A DNA stretch of 64,000 nt from Euwallacea fornicatus (taxonomy: Eukaryota > Arthropoda > Insecta > Coleoptera > Curculionidae). The notes beneath the pieces are model-generated. The model searched no databases, was not told the DNA's origin, and worked only from the letters and a program-made list of their open reading frames with translations. Below are positions 23,501 through 36,700 of the stretch, piece by piece. The position numbers were made by a program, and so were the translations under genes. The stretch spans positions 2,480,001-2,544,000 of the forward strand of contig NC_089563.1 in NCBI RefSeq assembly GCF_040115645.1, in the 5' to 3' direction. How positions within the stretch are numbered: position 1 is the first letter of the stretch; every line of letters starts with the position of its first letter.

Positions 23501-23992
23501 TGCATTAATTTTAACAATACATTAACAATCAAGCATTAGATACTTAAAATGTTGAACTATAGGTACTTATAAGACTACATACGTGATATTATGGGTAATT
23601 GCTACTTTGACCATGAAAATTTTATATTTATACCTAAACTGAACTAAAAAACTTAAAAGATAGCAAACAGATTTTTAAAATTTTAAACAGGCATAATTTC
23701 TTCCTTACTTTGTAACAAATAAGTATAGTAAATTCTTATATATTGTGATTAAATATGTTCTCACCTTCTTTCTGCAAAAAAAGCTCCTTCATTTTTGCCC
23801 TTTGACTGTCGAACTCCTCCCTCAATTTCTTGTTTTCATGCTCGAGCAGCTCCACTTGTTTGTAAGGGTCTAAAATACGAACGTTTTATAAATAAACTGA
23901 TCAATACATTTTCATACAGGCAAATATAAAACTGTTGAGCAATTTTCAAAGGCCTCACCTTTCTCATTCTGTTGCACCTGAGTTTCATCCAT
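17595..23992 (-). CDS. Rbpn-5: Rabaptin-5 (Rab5 effector) with C-terminal FYVE-like finger
   Basis: Thirteen coding exons on the minus strand: 23992-23959, 23869-23765, 23206-23027, 22963-22812, 22496-22395, 22343-22176, 22149-21914, 21862-21665, 21393-21300, 18501-18314, 18208-18106, 18038-17922, 17867-17595. All phases agree and give 649 residues (vertebrate rabaptin-5 is about 860). Family matches: EEFDSQRAKMKELFLQKE near the start, CDMCSNYE in the middle, LPDTVEELHELVLKNHQDLI, and VQRDFVKLSQSLQIQLEKIREAD at the Rab5-binding coiled coil. Vertebrate rabaptin ends soon after this; here a finger with eight Cys (CPSC, CRHC, CVKC, CDVC) follows from W574. Rabaptin-5 works with Rabex-5 to keep Rab5 active on early endosomes. 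The start was chosen because M-D-E-T gives the frame that splices on; an upstream ATG lies in another frame. Divergent from the S6KL gene. Confidence 0.92.
18502..21299 (-). other. Largest rabaptin-5 intron, with a degenerate tandem repeat
   Basis: A 2.8-kb intron between the exon ending LPDTVE and the exon starting ELHELVLK. It falls exactly where the segment shared with the THAP chimera begins. It contains a four-copy degenerate repeat (19951-20450) and a CAGGGTG repeat edge at 18963. No coding exon was recognised. Confidence 0.7.
19951..20450. repeat. Degenerate tandem repeat, about four copies
   Basis: A core (TCTGCTTsrAGTCGAAATtrATTCG type) recurs at 19971, 20128, 20298 and 20402, giving periods of roughly 157, 170 and 104 bases. 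Most copies are preceded by TTTCAGGTTTCAA-like sequence and followed by ACTGTTT and TTTTAAAA. The copies are well diverged, so the array is old. Confidence 0.6.
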
Positions 23993-24723
23993 TTCTGTGC
24001 AATATGGAAGGTATTTCCTGTGATAGACGACAAGTTGGAACAACGAAATCGTCAATGAATTAAATGTATCATCTCATAAGTTTTAATGAATATAATTATT
24101 AATAATTAATTTGCACTAATTAATTTTTATTTTAAATAATTTTTTATAACCTCTACTGTGTTAAAACCACGTACTGTCAACTGACTGTCAATCAAAAAGC
24201 TTGTCGAATAGGATTTACACTTTTCACCGCTCGATACATTCCAAACTGAAATGAAAAAAATTAAATTACAAAAATTTAAGACATAGGTAATATTAATATT
24301 CAATGTATTAAAAACACAGTCAAATTAAACTTACTATAGCTTTAAATAGATAAAAATATTAATTATAACATTGGACAACGATAAAACATATTATTATGTA
24401 CGTTGTCTACATGAAGGATAAACCAAATAAGTCATGTCAATATCATTGAAACATTATTTCCTTCTTCGAATAATATGTAACAAATGACTATATAATCTAT
24501 CTTTGTTGTTAATGAGGACTTGCTATATTTCTCCATAGAGAAAACTAAAAGGACCGTATCGCCTAGTTGACTTCACTCGTCTGAAAAGTAAATACCCATC
24601 AAACAAAAGTCAAAAGAAAAGTTTTAACAAAAGATTTCTACCTGGAAGTTTAATTAGGGGTCAGTGAAATGTTTGTGTTTTGTGGAAAAAGGGCCAGTTT
24701 CGCATTGAGGAAGGCATCTTTCT
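23993..24723. promoter_or_regulatory. Divergent promoter region of rabaptin-5 and S6KL
   Basis: The start codons of rabaptin-5 (minus) and the S6KL-like kinase (plus) face away from each other across 731 bases. Both leaders and promoters must lie here. No clear TATA box was seen. Confidence 0.45.
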
Positions 24724-27700
24724 ATGGGCAATAAAAGCACCAGGGACTCCGTACACAGTGATCGAACGGATAGTGTCTTGCCCAGCCGTCGAAATCACTC
24801 TCAGAAGGTAAGGCGAAATTCCAGCTAACCTTTTCGTTTGTTGTGGTACTGCGTCATTCTCTTCTAATCTTTACGTGCTTTTCGCAGATAACTTCGAATC
24901 CCAACAATAGTTTGAGGAGCTTTTTAAGAGTAGAAAGTCAGCAGTGCACACACAGCGCATCCAGACCATGGTCCAGAATATCTAGAAGAAGGTGAGTAAA
25001 TTCAAACAAGCACAAGCTTGTTCTTGTTTGTGTTGAACAAAATGGTGAATTGGGTGATACCAATGGTGATAGTTAGCATCTCATATTACATACATATATA
25101 CAACATGCTTGTAGTTGCTGATTGGCTCTTTTATTATTCACCTAAAGGTCTAATCTTTTCAACACTAATGTTTTCAAACAAATCTTATTCTTTGTTTGAT
25201 AAACTCAATTAACCAAAGCCTGAATTAAACCATCTCAAGGCCTTTTTATATAAGATCCTGCTTGGGATAATTTACCCTCTTAATAATTTAGGTCAAGTAT
25301 TAAAAAATAATCAGATAAATTTATCTTATTTTTAGATATTAACATAGTTTTCATAGAAATGCTGAAATAGAGCTTGATTATTGGGTGTCTTTCTTGGATG
25401 TTTATGTAAACTACCCTCCCATTGACATTACTTTTACTCATTCTAACTTACGTGCTGAAGGCCAATATTAGTAAATCACACAAACAAAACACTGACTTTG
25501 GTTTTCAATAAAAATTCTGTTTATGCACAATTAACTGGAGCATCCCAAATACCAGTTTCAAGCTTATAACTTAGAGCAGTTCAGTGTACCTCTACAATCA
25601 ATTACACTTAGGTGAGAAACCATAGATAAATGTTATTGGGTTAGGGACTGCAGAGAATACTTACCATATATGTTATCTTTGACATGTCATTCTTCATTTG
25701 CCTTAGTTCAATGTTTCCAATAATTTAAAAAGAATTAATGAACTTACTTCTCTCTTATTTTATTTGATTTTCAATGCTTTGGTGAGTCTTTATAGTGCTA
25801 TGTATAAAGGTAAATACTTATCCGTTGAGTCATCCATTGCAGTCTGGGCTTTAATCTAGGTTCAGATAAGATCTTTAAAATCATCTTGCATTTATGTAAT
25901 CTATATTTGTCCCAAAACTTTATTCACTGAAAATTATACATTTTCATTATGTTTAATAGAAAATCAAGCATTTTGAAGTGAAACAATGCTTGTGCATATT
26001 CATAAATACAAGAATTTATCATTTTCCTGTTACATTGTGTACCTACCTCTTCCTGACCTAAAAATCAGCACACTTTCTCTACTTAGCAATTTTTGGGCCT
26101 GCTTTTCAGGAAGTGTAAAAATTATGTCAGCTCTTATCTGTATCGTGAATTGGCATAAATATGTCTGCTTCAAATTATTAAGGTCATGTTTAATTTCCTA
26201 TCTTTAGCGTGTCTGAATTGTATGTTTATAATTCGCTATCTTTATATCCTCAGTATTGGTAGTGCAGAAAGTGCTACTCCCAAGAAAGGGTATTAAGTTG
26301 TTCTCCACCAGATAATTCTTTAGTTAATTCAGGTTAGTCCAGATTAACTCCTGACATAACTCCTGTGTCTATATATGTTCCAAAGTTATATTATCAATGT
26401 ATAATATATTAGAAACACGTGAGTAATATATTCCATTGTTGAGAGGTAATAACTTCATTTGTAAGCTGTTTTGCCAAATATTTTCAATTTTGCTTTTTTA
26501 GTGGTTGATGTTTATGTTTTAGACACAACAAAAGTTACAGTTAGCAAAGCTTAATGGAATTTGGATTCGCCAATGACTAAAAATGCGTTAATATTTTATT
26601 TTAATTTTTCCAGCTGTGTTTTTGAAATTAAAATTTTTCTGACCTTCACCTTAAAGCAATTTCTATTATCATGAGCTGTTGAACTTTTTTAACATTCGCC
26701 ATTATGCAAAGGTTAGGACAAAGTATTTAAAAAAAGGTTCCTTTTTGATTTCTCGAAGAGCAAGTGCATTCATAAGGAATTATAAGGGAAAACTTATTGC
26801 GACGTTTACCGAATATACCTATATCCATCTTGCATATTATGGGTTTTGAGAGGTAAAGGCAACATCTGGCTTATTTCATAGGAACCAGCTGTTCCAGTAG
26901 AAAATGTCACATTGGACATGAAGGACAACTAGATGTTTCTCTGGTGCTTCAGCCCACAGATATTGCATGTAGTTAGACTAAAGCTTAATGTATTGTATAT
27001 TTTTAATAAAAGGTTCTACTTACGTTCGAAACCTAACAGCAAATACCATTATTATAGTCGAATAGTACATAATTCAATAATGTTTCACCGAGTTCAAGGC
27101 CGGTCCAATGACTCCAAATTTACGGCTTGATTTTGATAGACATACAGTTTCCATTGTTCAAACTGCTATCTAATTCAAGATCTAATATTCGTCTTTGTTA
27201 CGGACGTCACACTTTGTAAAATGCACGAATTCTGTGTAGGTTCGCATTTAATTCGTATTCATAACGCTTAATCAAGAAGTGGTATCTTGTAATCTCTCAA
27301 GAAAGTGTCGCTCGTTATTAAAATTAACAGTGAAGGATTAGATTGATTGTCGCTCAGGGTGAAAATAGAGAAAAGCTTATGTACTTTATTACATTATTTG
27401 TAAACATTTAATTAAGCAGGCTCTCGGAGTATGACTCGGTAGTTGTCTACAACGCAAAAACCGTTTGTGCGAAATGAATATATTTAAAAGTTCATTGTAA
27501 TTAATAGAATTTGGTTATGCACTTGTCCACACGTGGAATATTTCACGTCAAGATAAAAGCTGTGTTTATATGTTTACGTGATGTATTATGAGAAAAACTG
27601 ATACAGACGTATGCGTGTAGAGTTATGGGAAAATTTGGGATTTCACGTGTTGTTATTTTTACGGCTGCGTCATATAAAAGTGCACTCACCCTCTCTTCCG

Positions 27701-30700
27701 CTCTACCAACAAACCTGAACGCATACATGTCTTAATAATCTAAAGTAATTATCGCAATGGTAATTGCAATTTATTTCGTACTTATTAAATGGCGGCCTCA
27801 TTATGCCGTATGAGCGTACTGCCAAGGAAAATTATTGGAGTTATTTATACGTTGCCTCGAGCAAATCTCAGATGAATCGAACTTTTCCTGCTTATTTATT
27901 TTCCGTGAAACATTTCAGTTATATGTTTATGTACGATTCAAGGAGATTTGTGTTTATTTTATTTCGGTGTTGCATTAAGTGGTCGTAGACTTTTGCTGGA
28001 ACAATGTTAGTGGTAATGCTTCTATTTTCAGGTGGAAAGAATCAACTTTGACCCTCCCCTACCAGTCGTGCAAAACTGCTTGGCCGGTAACGCAACGTGA
28101 ATCCCTTTTTTTGCCCGCGTTTCCAGTCGAAAACCATCATAAAAATCCGAACTACGAGAAGTTACCAGAAATAAGTAGGGGAGCTTTCGGGAAGATTTAC
28201 AGGATTTTGGATTTGGAGAAGAACGAAATATTTGCTTTGAAAGTTCTTTCCAAGTCGAAGGTCAGCAAACTCGCTCGAGAAAACTCGAACGAAAATTAAA
28301 ACTTTGCTTTTGCAGGTAATAGAAAACGGTTTAATCGATCAAGTCACCCAAGAAGTACAAATTCAGCGTGCTTGCGGCCATCACCCCTTCATAGCCAAGT
28401 GTCCGGCAAACTGGCAAAGCCCTAAGCACTTACACATAGGTAAGCGTCGCGAAATTCTTGACCTTGTTAACTGAGAATTTCAGATTGGACGACCTAAAGC
28501 ACGTTTCATAATAAATAAGCGTCGCTATGAATATAAAAATGTAATTAGCGTTAAAATCGTGAATGATGTTTATACAGTTTTTGCATTGCAGCTACCGAGT
28601 ATATCGAAGGCGGGGAGCTTTGGGAATTGTTGGACCATATTGGTGCTCTGCCTGTAGAAGTTGTGCAGTTGTATGTTGCGCAGATAGCACTGGCGATAGG
28701 TAAGAAAAAACGGTTTTAATCCGTTGGCATGCATGAGTTTGTTCAAAAATAATAAAATCAGATTTAATTTGATTTCTCGGACGCGTGTGAAACATCCGTT
28801 CAATAACTACACCGCATTATTTCAAACCGCATCTAGATATTGTAGGATAATTCGTCTATATCTTCAAGATCTGTAAATATTTTCGGCTGTCCAATTATTC
28901 AAAGTTTCTTTAAAGCTTTAGGAAAAAACTCATGAACATTTGGGATGTTTTCTCCGGGGTGCTGCATCGAATGCATCTGAGGTGGGACTCCGTAACCTAA
29001 GTAAAGGAAAAGACTTGTAACACCATACACTCATAACCATAAATTTCTAACTTTAAACGGTTGTTCCGTTGCTAATATCTGACATTACATTTAAAAATCG
29101 AAAATTGAGATTATTTCTATTTAAACCGGAAGTGCTAGATAAACTTTATTAATGTCAATACATCGACTCCGTTCCCATAAAGTTTTCCTCCAAATTTCAA
29201 CATTCTAAGGTTAAAAACAAAAAAGGCGAGCTTTCTTCTTGAATCGCTCGGTATATTCTCTTCCTTATTTGTTTTACAGAGTTCCAAATCTGGTTCCACA
29301 TCTTTAGGTCTGAATTCGCTTAACTTGAGAAAAACTACATTAAATATGTTATAATTACACATAAAATTTTTCAACCTTTACAAGAAATAGAACTTTCCTA
29401 CGTGTCATAAATACACACAATTATTTGTATAACTTGGGAGGAAAATACTGTTTTTATTTTATTTGGTCGTTGGTCATTACTGGTTTGGTGCCATTTCTTC
29501 AACTCACATATGTTTCATGTTTTTTTATAAACAGGACGCTGAGGAGTGTCGAGGAATGTGCTTTATACTTCCTCAAATATTGACGCCCCCTGCTTCGTAT
29601 CTCACTTCAAATGATTTGTGGGAATAAAAGTAGTACTTTCCTCTCGAGTGTGCAAATTACTATTTACGCCTCCTTCATTCGTCTTTTCAATCGGAAATAT
29701 TGGCAAATATCAATTTTTCAGATTTCCTCCATAACGCTGGTGTAATCTACAGAGATCTAAAACCAGAAAACATCCTACTAGACGCCGATGCTAACGTTAG
29801 AGTAATCGATTTCGGTCTGTCCAAGTGGTTACCTCTCGGTCGCACCACCAGAACTGTATGTGGAACGCCCAAATATATGGGTATGACCTACTGATTTTCC
29901 TTCCCCTCTATTCTAGATAGTACTGTAACTGTTTCCCCTTTAAATGTAAAGGCTAGTAACTCGTCATCGTCGAGTTAAAACAGTTCATTGTCGCAGCTAG
30001 TGAGAGTAAAACCAAAAAAATCATACACAAAAAGAGTTATTTCAGAATTTTTTACTACTCAGGTTTATCTGTGATTATCGTGTGATATAAGCTATTTTGC
30101 CGCTTGTTTTTTTTTTAAATATCGCTTGTTATACGAGATAAATAACTAGAAATGAACGCTCGATCTCAAGTTTTCGAACTCACCTTAGAAGGTAGACAGG
30201 CAGATGAGGCTGTCGCCAGCATATTTCACACAATCCTTTTTCATAGATGTTTAGGTAAATTTATGTATACTAACGAGAGCAGTTACTCGGTTAGCACTGT
30301 GGGTTTTACGGATGTTGACTGCGATTTCATCGATTTAACGTATGTGTGTTGTTCGTCGAATACTCTCAATCGGCACGTGAAACAGGAGATTAGTAATTTC
30401 TCCGAGCAACTGCGGAGCAACGAATCTAGCGGTACAGGGCAGATATCCCTGGAGTTTTTCCAATGCAAACCCAGCAGATACCTGTTCATCCAGCGCGAAT
30501 GTATACCATGGGAAGTGTGGACGGTGCGACTTCAACTTATAACTCTGGAAAACGAGGTTGAGCGGCAACTCTGTCGTGAAAGGGTTGGAGACCACCTTAC
30601 CGATAAAATCTTGTATATTACCGACGTGATGAACAGGCATGAGTATTTGCCGAAGTTACCGTCCAGGACCGAAATGGATGAGGTATTCGATTCCTCCTAT

Positions 30701-33700
30701 CCAGATGTACAGCCGTATCTGTTTAAAATGAATTATTCGATTTCCGGACCTTCGAGCGCGCCCACCGTAGGGTCTACCATGAGGAAGTTTATCAGAGAGA
30801 GTCTTAATTTGTAAGAGGACGTTACAAAGCCGTGCATAAAGGGTGGTGTTTATGTGAAATGCGTAGGTGTTCACTATACTCTACAAACTCACCCTATATT
30901 TTCTCGTTTTGAGGAAAAATTGTACAATGACACGCTTGAATCCAAGAAAAAATGGAAAAGTTAATAATTTATATCTTTCAAGTCTTACGTCGCTCCTCCA
31001 ATGATCATTAAAACGAAATATAAAGTTTTTCCGCATTTTCCATGTTAGAGAGAAAATGTTCGGGGCACTCCCCCACGGTGTCTATTTCTAGCCGAATAAA
31101 AAACATATTTGAAAAACAGCTTAAGTAGACATTTTGCCAAATGTGTCCACGGCTCTACATGTTCATAATCGTTGTGATAATCGTAATTTCCATACGTCAC
31201 TTCCTTGTTGCTAGTCCATTGCGTTTTCCTGTCCATATAAACCACCATGTTACTTAACTAGATTTTTTACTAATAAATTACGTAGGAATTTTGAGTTTGG
31301 AGTTTGAGTAGGAATTATTGAGGTGCGGTCCATTTTAGGGATTCGATTTATCAAGCGTTTGGTTTTTGAGAAAATTACTCTTTTGGTCTAAACATAGCAT
31401 CATCCAGGTTTGTCTGAAAGTATTATTGTTTAGTCAGAGATGTTAGGTAGTTTAGGTTAGGTTTGCGTATGATCTGTTTCGTTTTTTATTTTTCATTTTT
31501 TCCTATAATCATCACATATTTTTCACGTTTATTCCTATGTTTCAGTCGATTTTAGAACTGTAGTTTTTAGTCTAAAATTTTTTGATTTATTGGTTATATT
31601 AGCAAGATATTAACGTTGTCGGAGAAGTTTTTTTCGTTTTCGATGAAGGAGCAGGCACTTAAGAATGGTAAATTTGTTTAATTAATGTTTGTATGTTTTC
31701 TAATAATTATAACCAGTAAATTCTTAAAATTTAACCATTTGTTCAGTGTTTTTTTTTGTTAGTAGTGTTTTGCGCCTTTTAGGTGTTGGGATTTGCGACA
31801 TTTACGGAAAATGTTTTAAATATTCCAAATTCAAAAGCACTTTAAGTCGTAGGGTTTTCTGGCATATTATTATCGTTTGGAATTTTAGTGTGTTCACACA
31901 GAAGTATTTACAATGAATATGAAGTAACATAATTAGAAAAATTTAATTTCATTATGGAATATTCCTTTTACCTACTTTTGCGGAAACCTTAAAAAATCAA
32001 TTTTTTTTTGCCGCAAATCTCAAATTAACTTCAATGTAAAACTCTGCGTCTTAGTTTAGAATATAGCTTATCTGTATTTTCGTTAGTTCTGAGTACTCAC
32101 GCTCTAAACTTTCTCCATTTTCTTACCTTTTATTAACGGACATTCGAAATAATATATTATTAATTATTTATGTTCCCATTATTAAACATTACATTCTAGC
32201 ATTAGTATTTATAGTTTTTACTCGATGATTATTTATTTACTTTAATAATCGCGGATGTGTTTGATTTTCTAAGTGTTTACGTGAATTTTCCATACTGAGG
32301 ACTTGTGTGAAACATGCTATACCTTCGCTAATTTGACCACGCAGAATCGCTTTGAGGTTGATTATTCCTGCTCCTCATGGGTAGCAGTTTAGAACTTTCC
32401 GATTATTATTACTATTATATCCACGAAGACTTAATACACCTAAATTAAGCATAAGAGCAACCCGTAACATAAGCGGTATTTTAAAGCTAATTCTCTTGAG
32501 TAAGCTACTTTAGTGTAATGTGATTTTTCCGATGTAAAAGTATGTGTAAGGCACGTTCTTAAGCAAGTAATACACGAATTTTTAAAAGTAACCTTACCTA
32601 GGGTACGTACAGTTGTATGGTTTTTACGCGTATATTTTATAGTGCAATATACCATGAGTGTTGTTGCGATATGTAACGCTATAGTGAGCTAAATAATTTA
32701 AAAAGCCATATTTATTTGGTAGAGGATCTTACATAAGAGTACAAGTGAGTTTTGTTTCGACAAGTGTAGGAAGTGAGACACTTTTAGTATTTCGATGAAC
32801 TCTGCTGCTTAAGTTTGCTCCAAATAACTGCATGTTTGAACCAAACTTGCCTGGGTAAATCTTCGAATTGAGTGTGTTCAGAAAGAGCTTTATTAATGAA
32901 TTAGAGTTATTTGGAGTTGACGCTACACTATTAAATACACCATCAAGTTCAAATAAATCCTGAAACGTTAGTGATGTAATTTCTTTCAATTTTTTACAAA
33001 GTACGTGTAAAGATATAATAATTATAATTGCTACAGAATTAAATACACATAATTTATAATTACAATAATAAAAACACGTAGTCTGTGTAAATATGTCTCT
33101 GTAAATATCTTTATTGTAAATACTTGTGAATAGTTATAGTGATTCGATTTATTAGTAGTTATGTGATTTTTATAAAAAAATTGATATGAGAAATAAATAA
33201 ATCTTATTTATGCTTTGGCGTATTTCTTAAAAAGTGATAGTGATGTGAAGTTTAGTGATAAAATGTTACAGGTAAGTTGTTTTTGTTTCAGCTCCGGAAA
33301 TATTGCAAATGCAGCCATACGGACATTCGGTGGACTGGTGGAGTTTAGGGGTTATCGCTTGTTTGATGTTGACCTGCAAGGTAAGTAGGACTAATTATTT
33401 ATTTAAAAGAGAGGTTAAAACTTAGACGGTATTGCCCAACTGAAGAGATTCATGCGCCTTCCCACCAAGGTTTGTGTGGAATCAAACGAAAGATGTTCAA
33501 CTTTTTAGTTAGACGTCTCAACCCACAACTATCTTAGATATCAATAATTTATCGTCGTAGACAGGCTGCACCTGCAATTTTCAGTTGCAGTTTCCTCGTC
33601 TCTTCGAATTAAATTCTTTATTTCCTTTCCCGCTGGCACCACACTGACCGTCTGATGACCGATCAATCTTCATAAAAAAATCTGCATCGGACACAAACAG

Positions 33701-36700
33701 CGGTACTTACAAGCAGCATCTTCAATAGGGCCATTTTCAGAGACGCATTTCGCTTTTTTTATTTTTATTGGTAGGTACAGTGTGTGCAGGGAGGGACTTG
33801 AGAACATTCTAAAACCACTAGAAGTTTTCTTGAATTACTTTTCGAGTAACTTTTGATTATGGGATTAACGCTAAAGTTCCAACGTTTTCCCTTTTCTATT
33901 TTGTTGAATTTTGGTTATCTGACCAAGAGAAATGTAGCGAAATTTACGATGATTCCAAGCCTGGATGGCCATTGCCCTTTCGGTGATTTGCATAATTTTT
34001 ATGAGCCATTAAAGTGGAAAGTATTACGATAAGTTATTTTTAAATCGTAATTTATGCGTCAATTTTTATTTAAATATTTTCGGCTTTAAATGCGTGGAAC
34101 GATTCGTGAAATGCAAAGTTTAAATTGTTCTTAAAAACCTTTTATTCGCCAAATTGTCTACATAAACAAACTGTTTTTGTTTTAGAGAAATTTAACTAGC
34201 TGTTTCTTCTATAGATGATAATTAACGTCTTCAAGAAAATTAAGAGTCTAAAAACGGAATTATATTAATACGTAATTGTAATTATTGTCAAATGTGGATG
34301 GCACGTGGAACAAATGGAGAAATTTTGAATCTACAATGGAAATAACGCTTATCTTTCGTTTTAAATCCTAACAGTGTAAATTTCTCCGCCACTGGCAAAG
34401 TACCAGCAGGATGGACTAACCTTGCAGCATTCCACAGGACGCTGACTCTTCTCGATCTTAAAAGTGAGATAGAGCCTATATCTACCGGATGATGTCCGAG
34501 CTTATTTAATATTTATTTAATTATTCTTTAATGGTCAAACAAATTTGCTTAATGTCTGCAGAGTCGACGACGGTTATAAATAACCATAAGGTCCCGCAAG
34601 ATCGTTTATTAAGGATCGGTGATGTATAATAGAGCCTTATACAACCTAATAACCATTTGGCCGTAGGTTTACGTTGCCAGGTTGTATACGTCCGTTAGTT
34701 CGATATCGGATGTTTTGCCGTTTGATGGAAAACGTATTGAAAAGTGAAAAAAAAAGCGTTTTGTCACATAACTCGAATATATCCGCCAGATAAGCTTATG
34801 GTTTGCTAACCATCGATTTATGTTTTGTTGTTTTCCAAACTTTTGTCCGCATGTCGGTAATTTGAAATGGTCGTTGTCGAAAAGCGGGATGTGACATCTC
34901 AATTGGCGAGGACCGAATTCAAATTGGTTTTTGGAGGTCCTCGGATTTCAATTGAGGTAATCAACAACAAGTGACTTGTAGAACTCCAAAGAGTCCTTAA
35001 GACTGATGATTTAAATTATTCTCAAAATGCCCCTTGAACTTCTTAGAATTCGTGAATTGCGGGTGAAAGGATGCTTCCCGTAGATTCAAATCGCGATGTG
35101 AATTATATTGATCCCACTGGTTTCGAGTAAACAACCTGATTTACCAAAAAAACGAAAATCACGCCGTAGAATCGCAATCAATCGATATAAGTCAAAAGCA
35201 GCGCCTCAAGAAAACGAAAACTCTCCTAAAATTGAGGGTTCTTTGCGCCATTCTCGGAAGTTATGTCTCAATATCTCAGAAACTTATGGTTTAAATTAGC
35301 TCACAAAGGCCTCTCGACGAGCTCTATAAGTGTACACAAACCGAATTGTAATAACTCTTAGTTTCCAACATACTATACCCATATTCGATGTGCGTTTTTG
35401 GTACTTTTCAAGATATCTCAAAGTGAAAATTCAAGGTGGTTCATTCATCTGCAGTTTCAAGGCTCAAGGGCCTTATTTGAAGAAGGGTCCACATAGGAAG
35501 ATGTTCGGCGTCTCGGACACTCGTGTGTCACATTGCCCCAAAAATAGTAACTTTGTCATCTGGACGAGCTTGCACGTACAGTAACCGGGGTGTTTTTTGG
35601 TTTCGGAGATGCGAGTTAATATTGATAAATATTTTCGTCACTTTGGAAGTATCTTAAAACAAAAAAATCCTTGAATTCCATTCAAGCCCCCGGAACCCAG
35701 ATTGACCGCCTTGGTCAAACTACTAAATCTTCGCTAAATATTTAGTTGTCGCGTTTCTTCATTTAAATTTAAATCATGTTAAAATTGTCGGTGATATCCA
35801 CGAGCAGGAATTTATGCTGAATTTCAAATTAAGTAGGTACTAAATCCACGCAATGTGTATGTTTTTCTTATACTCTCAGACCCATTTACATCACTTTAAA
35901 TAAAGATAAATATGTCAATGAGACCGTTCCCAACAGCACAACTTAAAATATTCGCAGGGTCTCAGTTTTTTCCACGTGTCCGGACCGATTTAAATTATTT
36001 TTTTAAATGTCTCTAGGAGCGGAATTTATTCGCGATTTAGTGAAGCTACGCAAACGGGCCGATCCTATAAATTTTCACTCCCATATGATCCACACTAAAC
36101 CAGATCAAACCGATGGATAAGATGAGCTTCTAAATAACTTCAAATTCACTGGACCTGTGCAAATGACTAATTTATTACTCCGTTTTCAGTTTAATAAAAC
36201 GTAATTTCTTCAAATTACGTTGTTCAGCTCGTCAAATTTCAAATTCGCAGATTCTGATTCTGCGCCAATTCATCACTTCTCACGTTCTCAGTCGCGTCTA
36301 AAATCCCATGAATCCGTTCTTGAAATGACTGCACGGGCGACATCTATGTTGAGTTTATGTCAGTTCTAAATTTTCGAAATCTACTCAAATCGCCAGCGCC
36401 TGCAGGTGTTCGATCTCATCTAAGCACCTCAAATCACGTTTATCTACGCAAAATTTATACGAATTTGCACAACTTCTTGTTCCTTTCTGTCACGATTAAA
36501 CCGTTTCAAGTAATTAGATGATGTAAATTTTGTCCGAATTGCATTTATCCATTTTCAAACGAATTAAATCCGTTAAAATCGCTTCGTTTGAAAAATTTTT
36601 TCTGCTGTATACAGGGCGATCCTCCGGGAAGTTCCTCGAGCGACTGCGGGAAAACCATAATTTGGGAAAATCAACAAAATGGCGGGGTACACCTAAGCCG

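Noticed and set aside
23836..24033. 65-codon minus-strand frame starting MSSITGN over the rabaptin start
   Set aside because: The rabaptin frame is the neighbouring one (MDETQVQQNEK), which splices in phase to the conserved second exon.
27673..27680. TATAAAAG as an internal S6KL promoter
   Set aside because: A good TATA match, but no alternative first exon joins in frame and such strings are common in AT-rich introns.
31600..31670. Exon-like stretch before GGTAAATTT in S6KL intron 6
   Set aside because: It encodes nothing matching the kinase, and the DFG and APE exons already join perfectly without it.
32729..32989. 86-codon minus-strand frame in S6KL intron 6
   Set aside because: It lacks an ATG start, contains AATAAA and has no detectable exon partner.
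35108..35584. Two frames of 63 and 84 codons in intron 7
   Set aside because: Basic, low-information peptides in sequence that looks like dispersed repeat, with no start context or splice sites.
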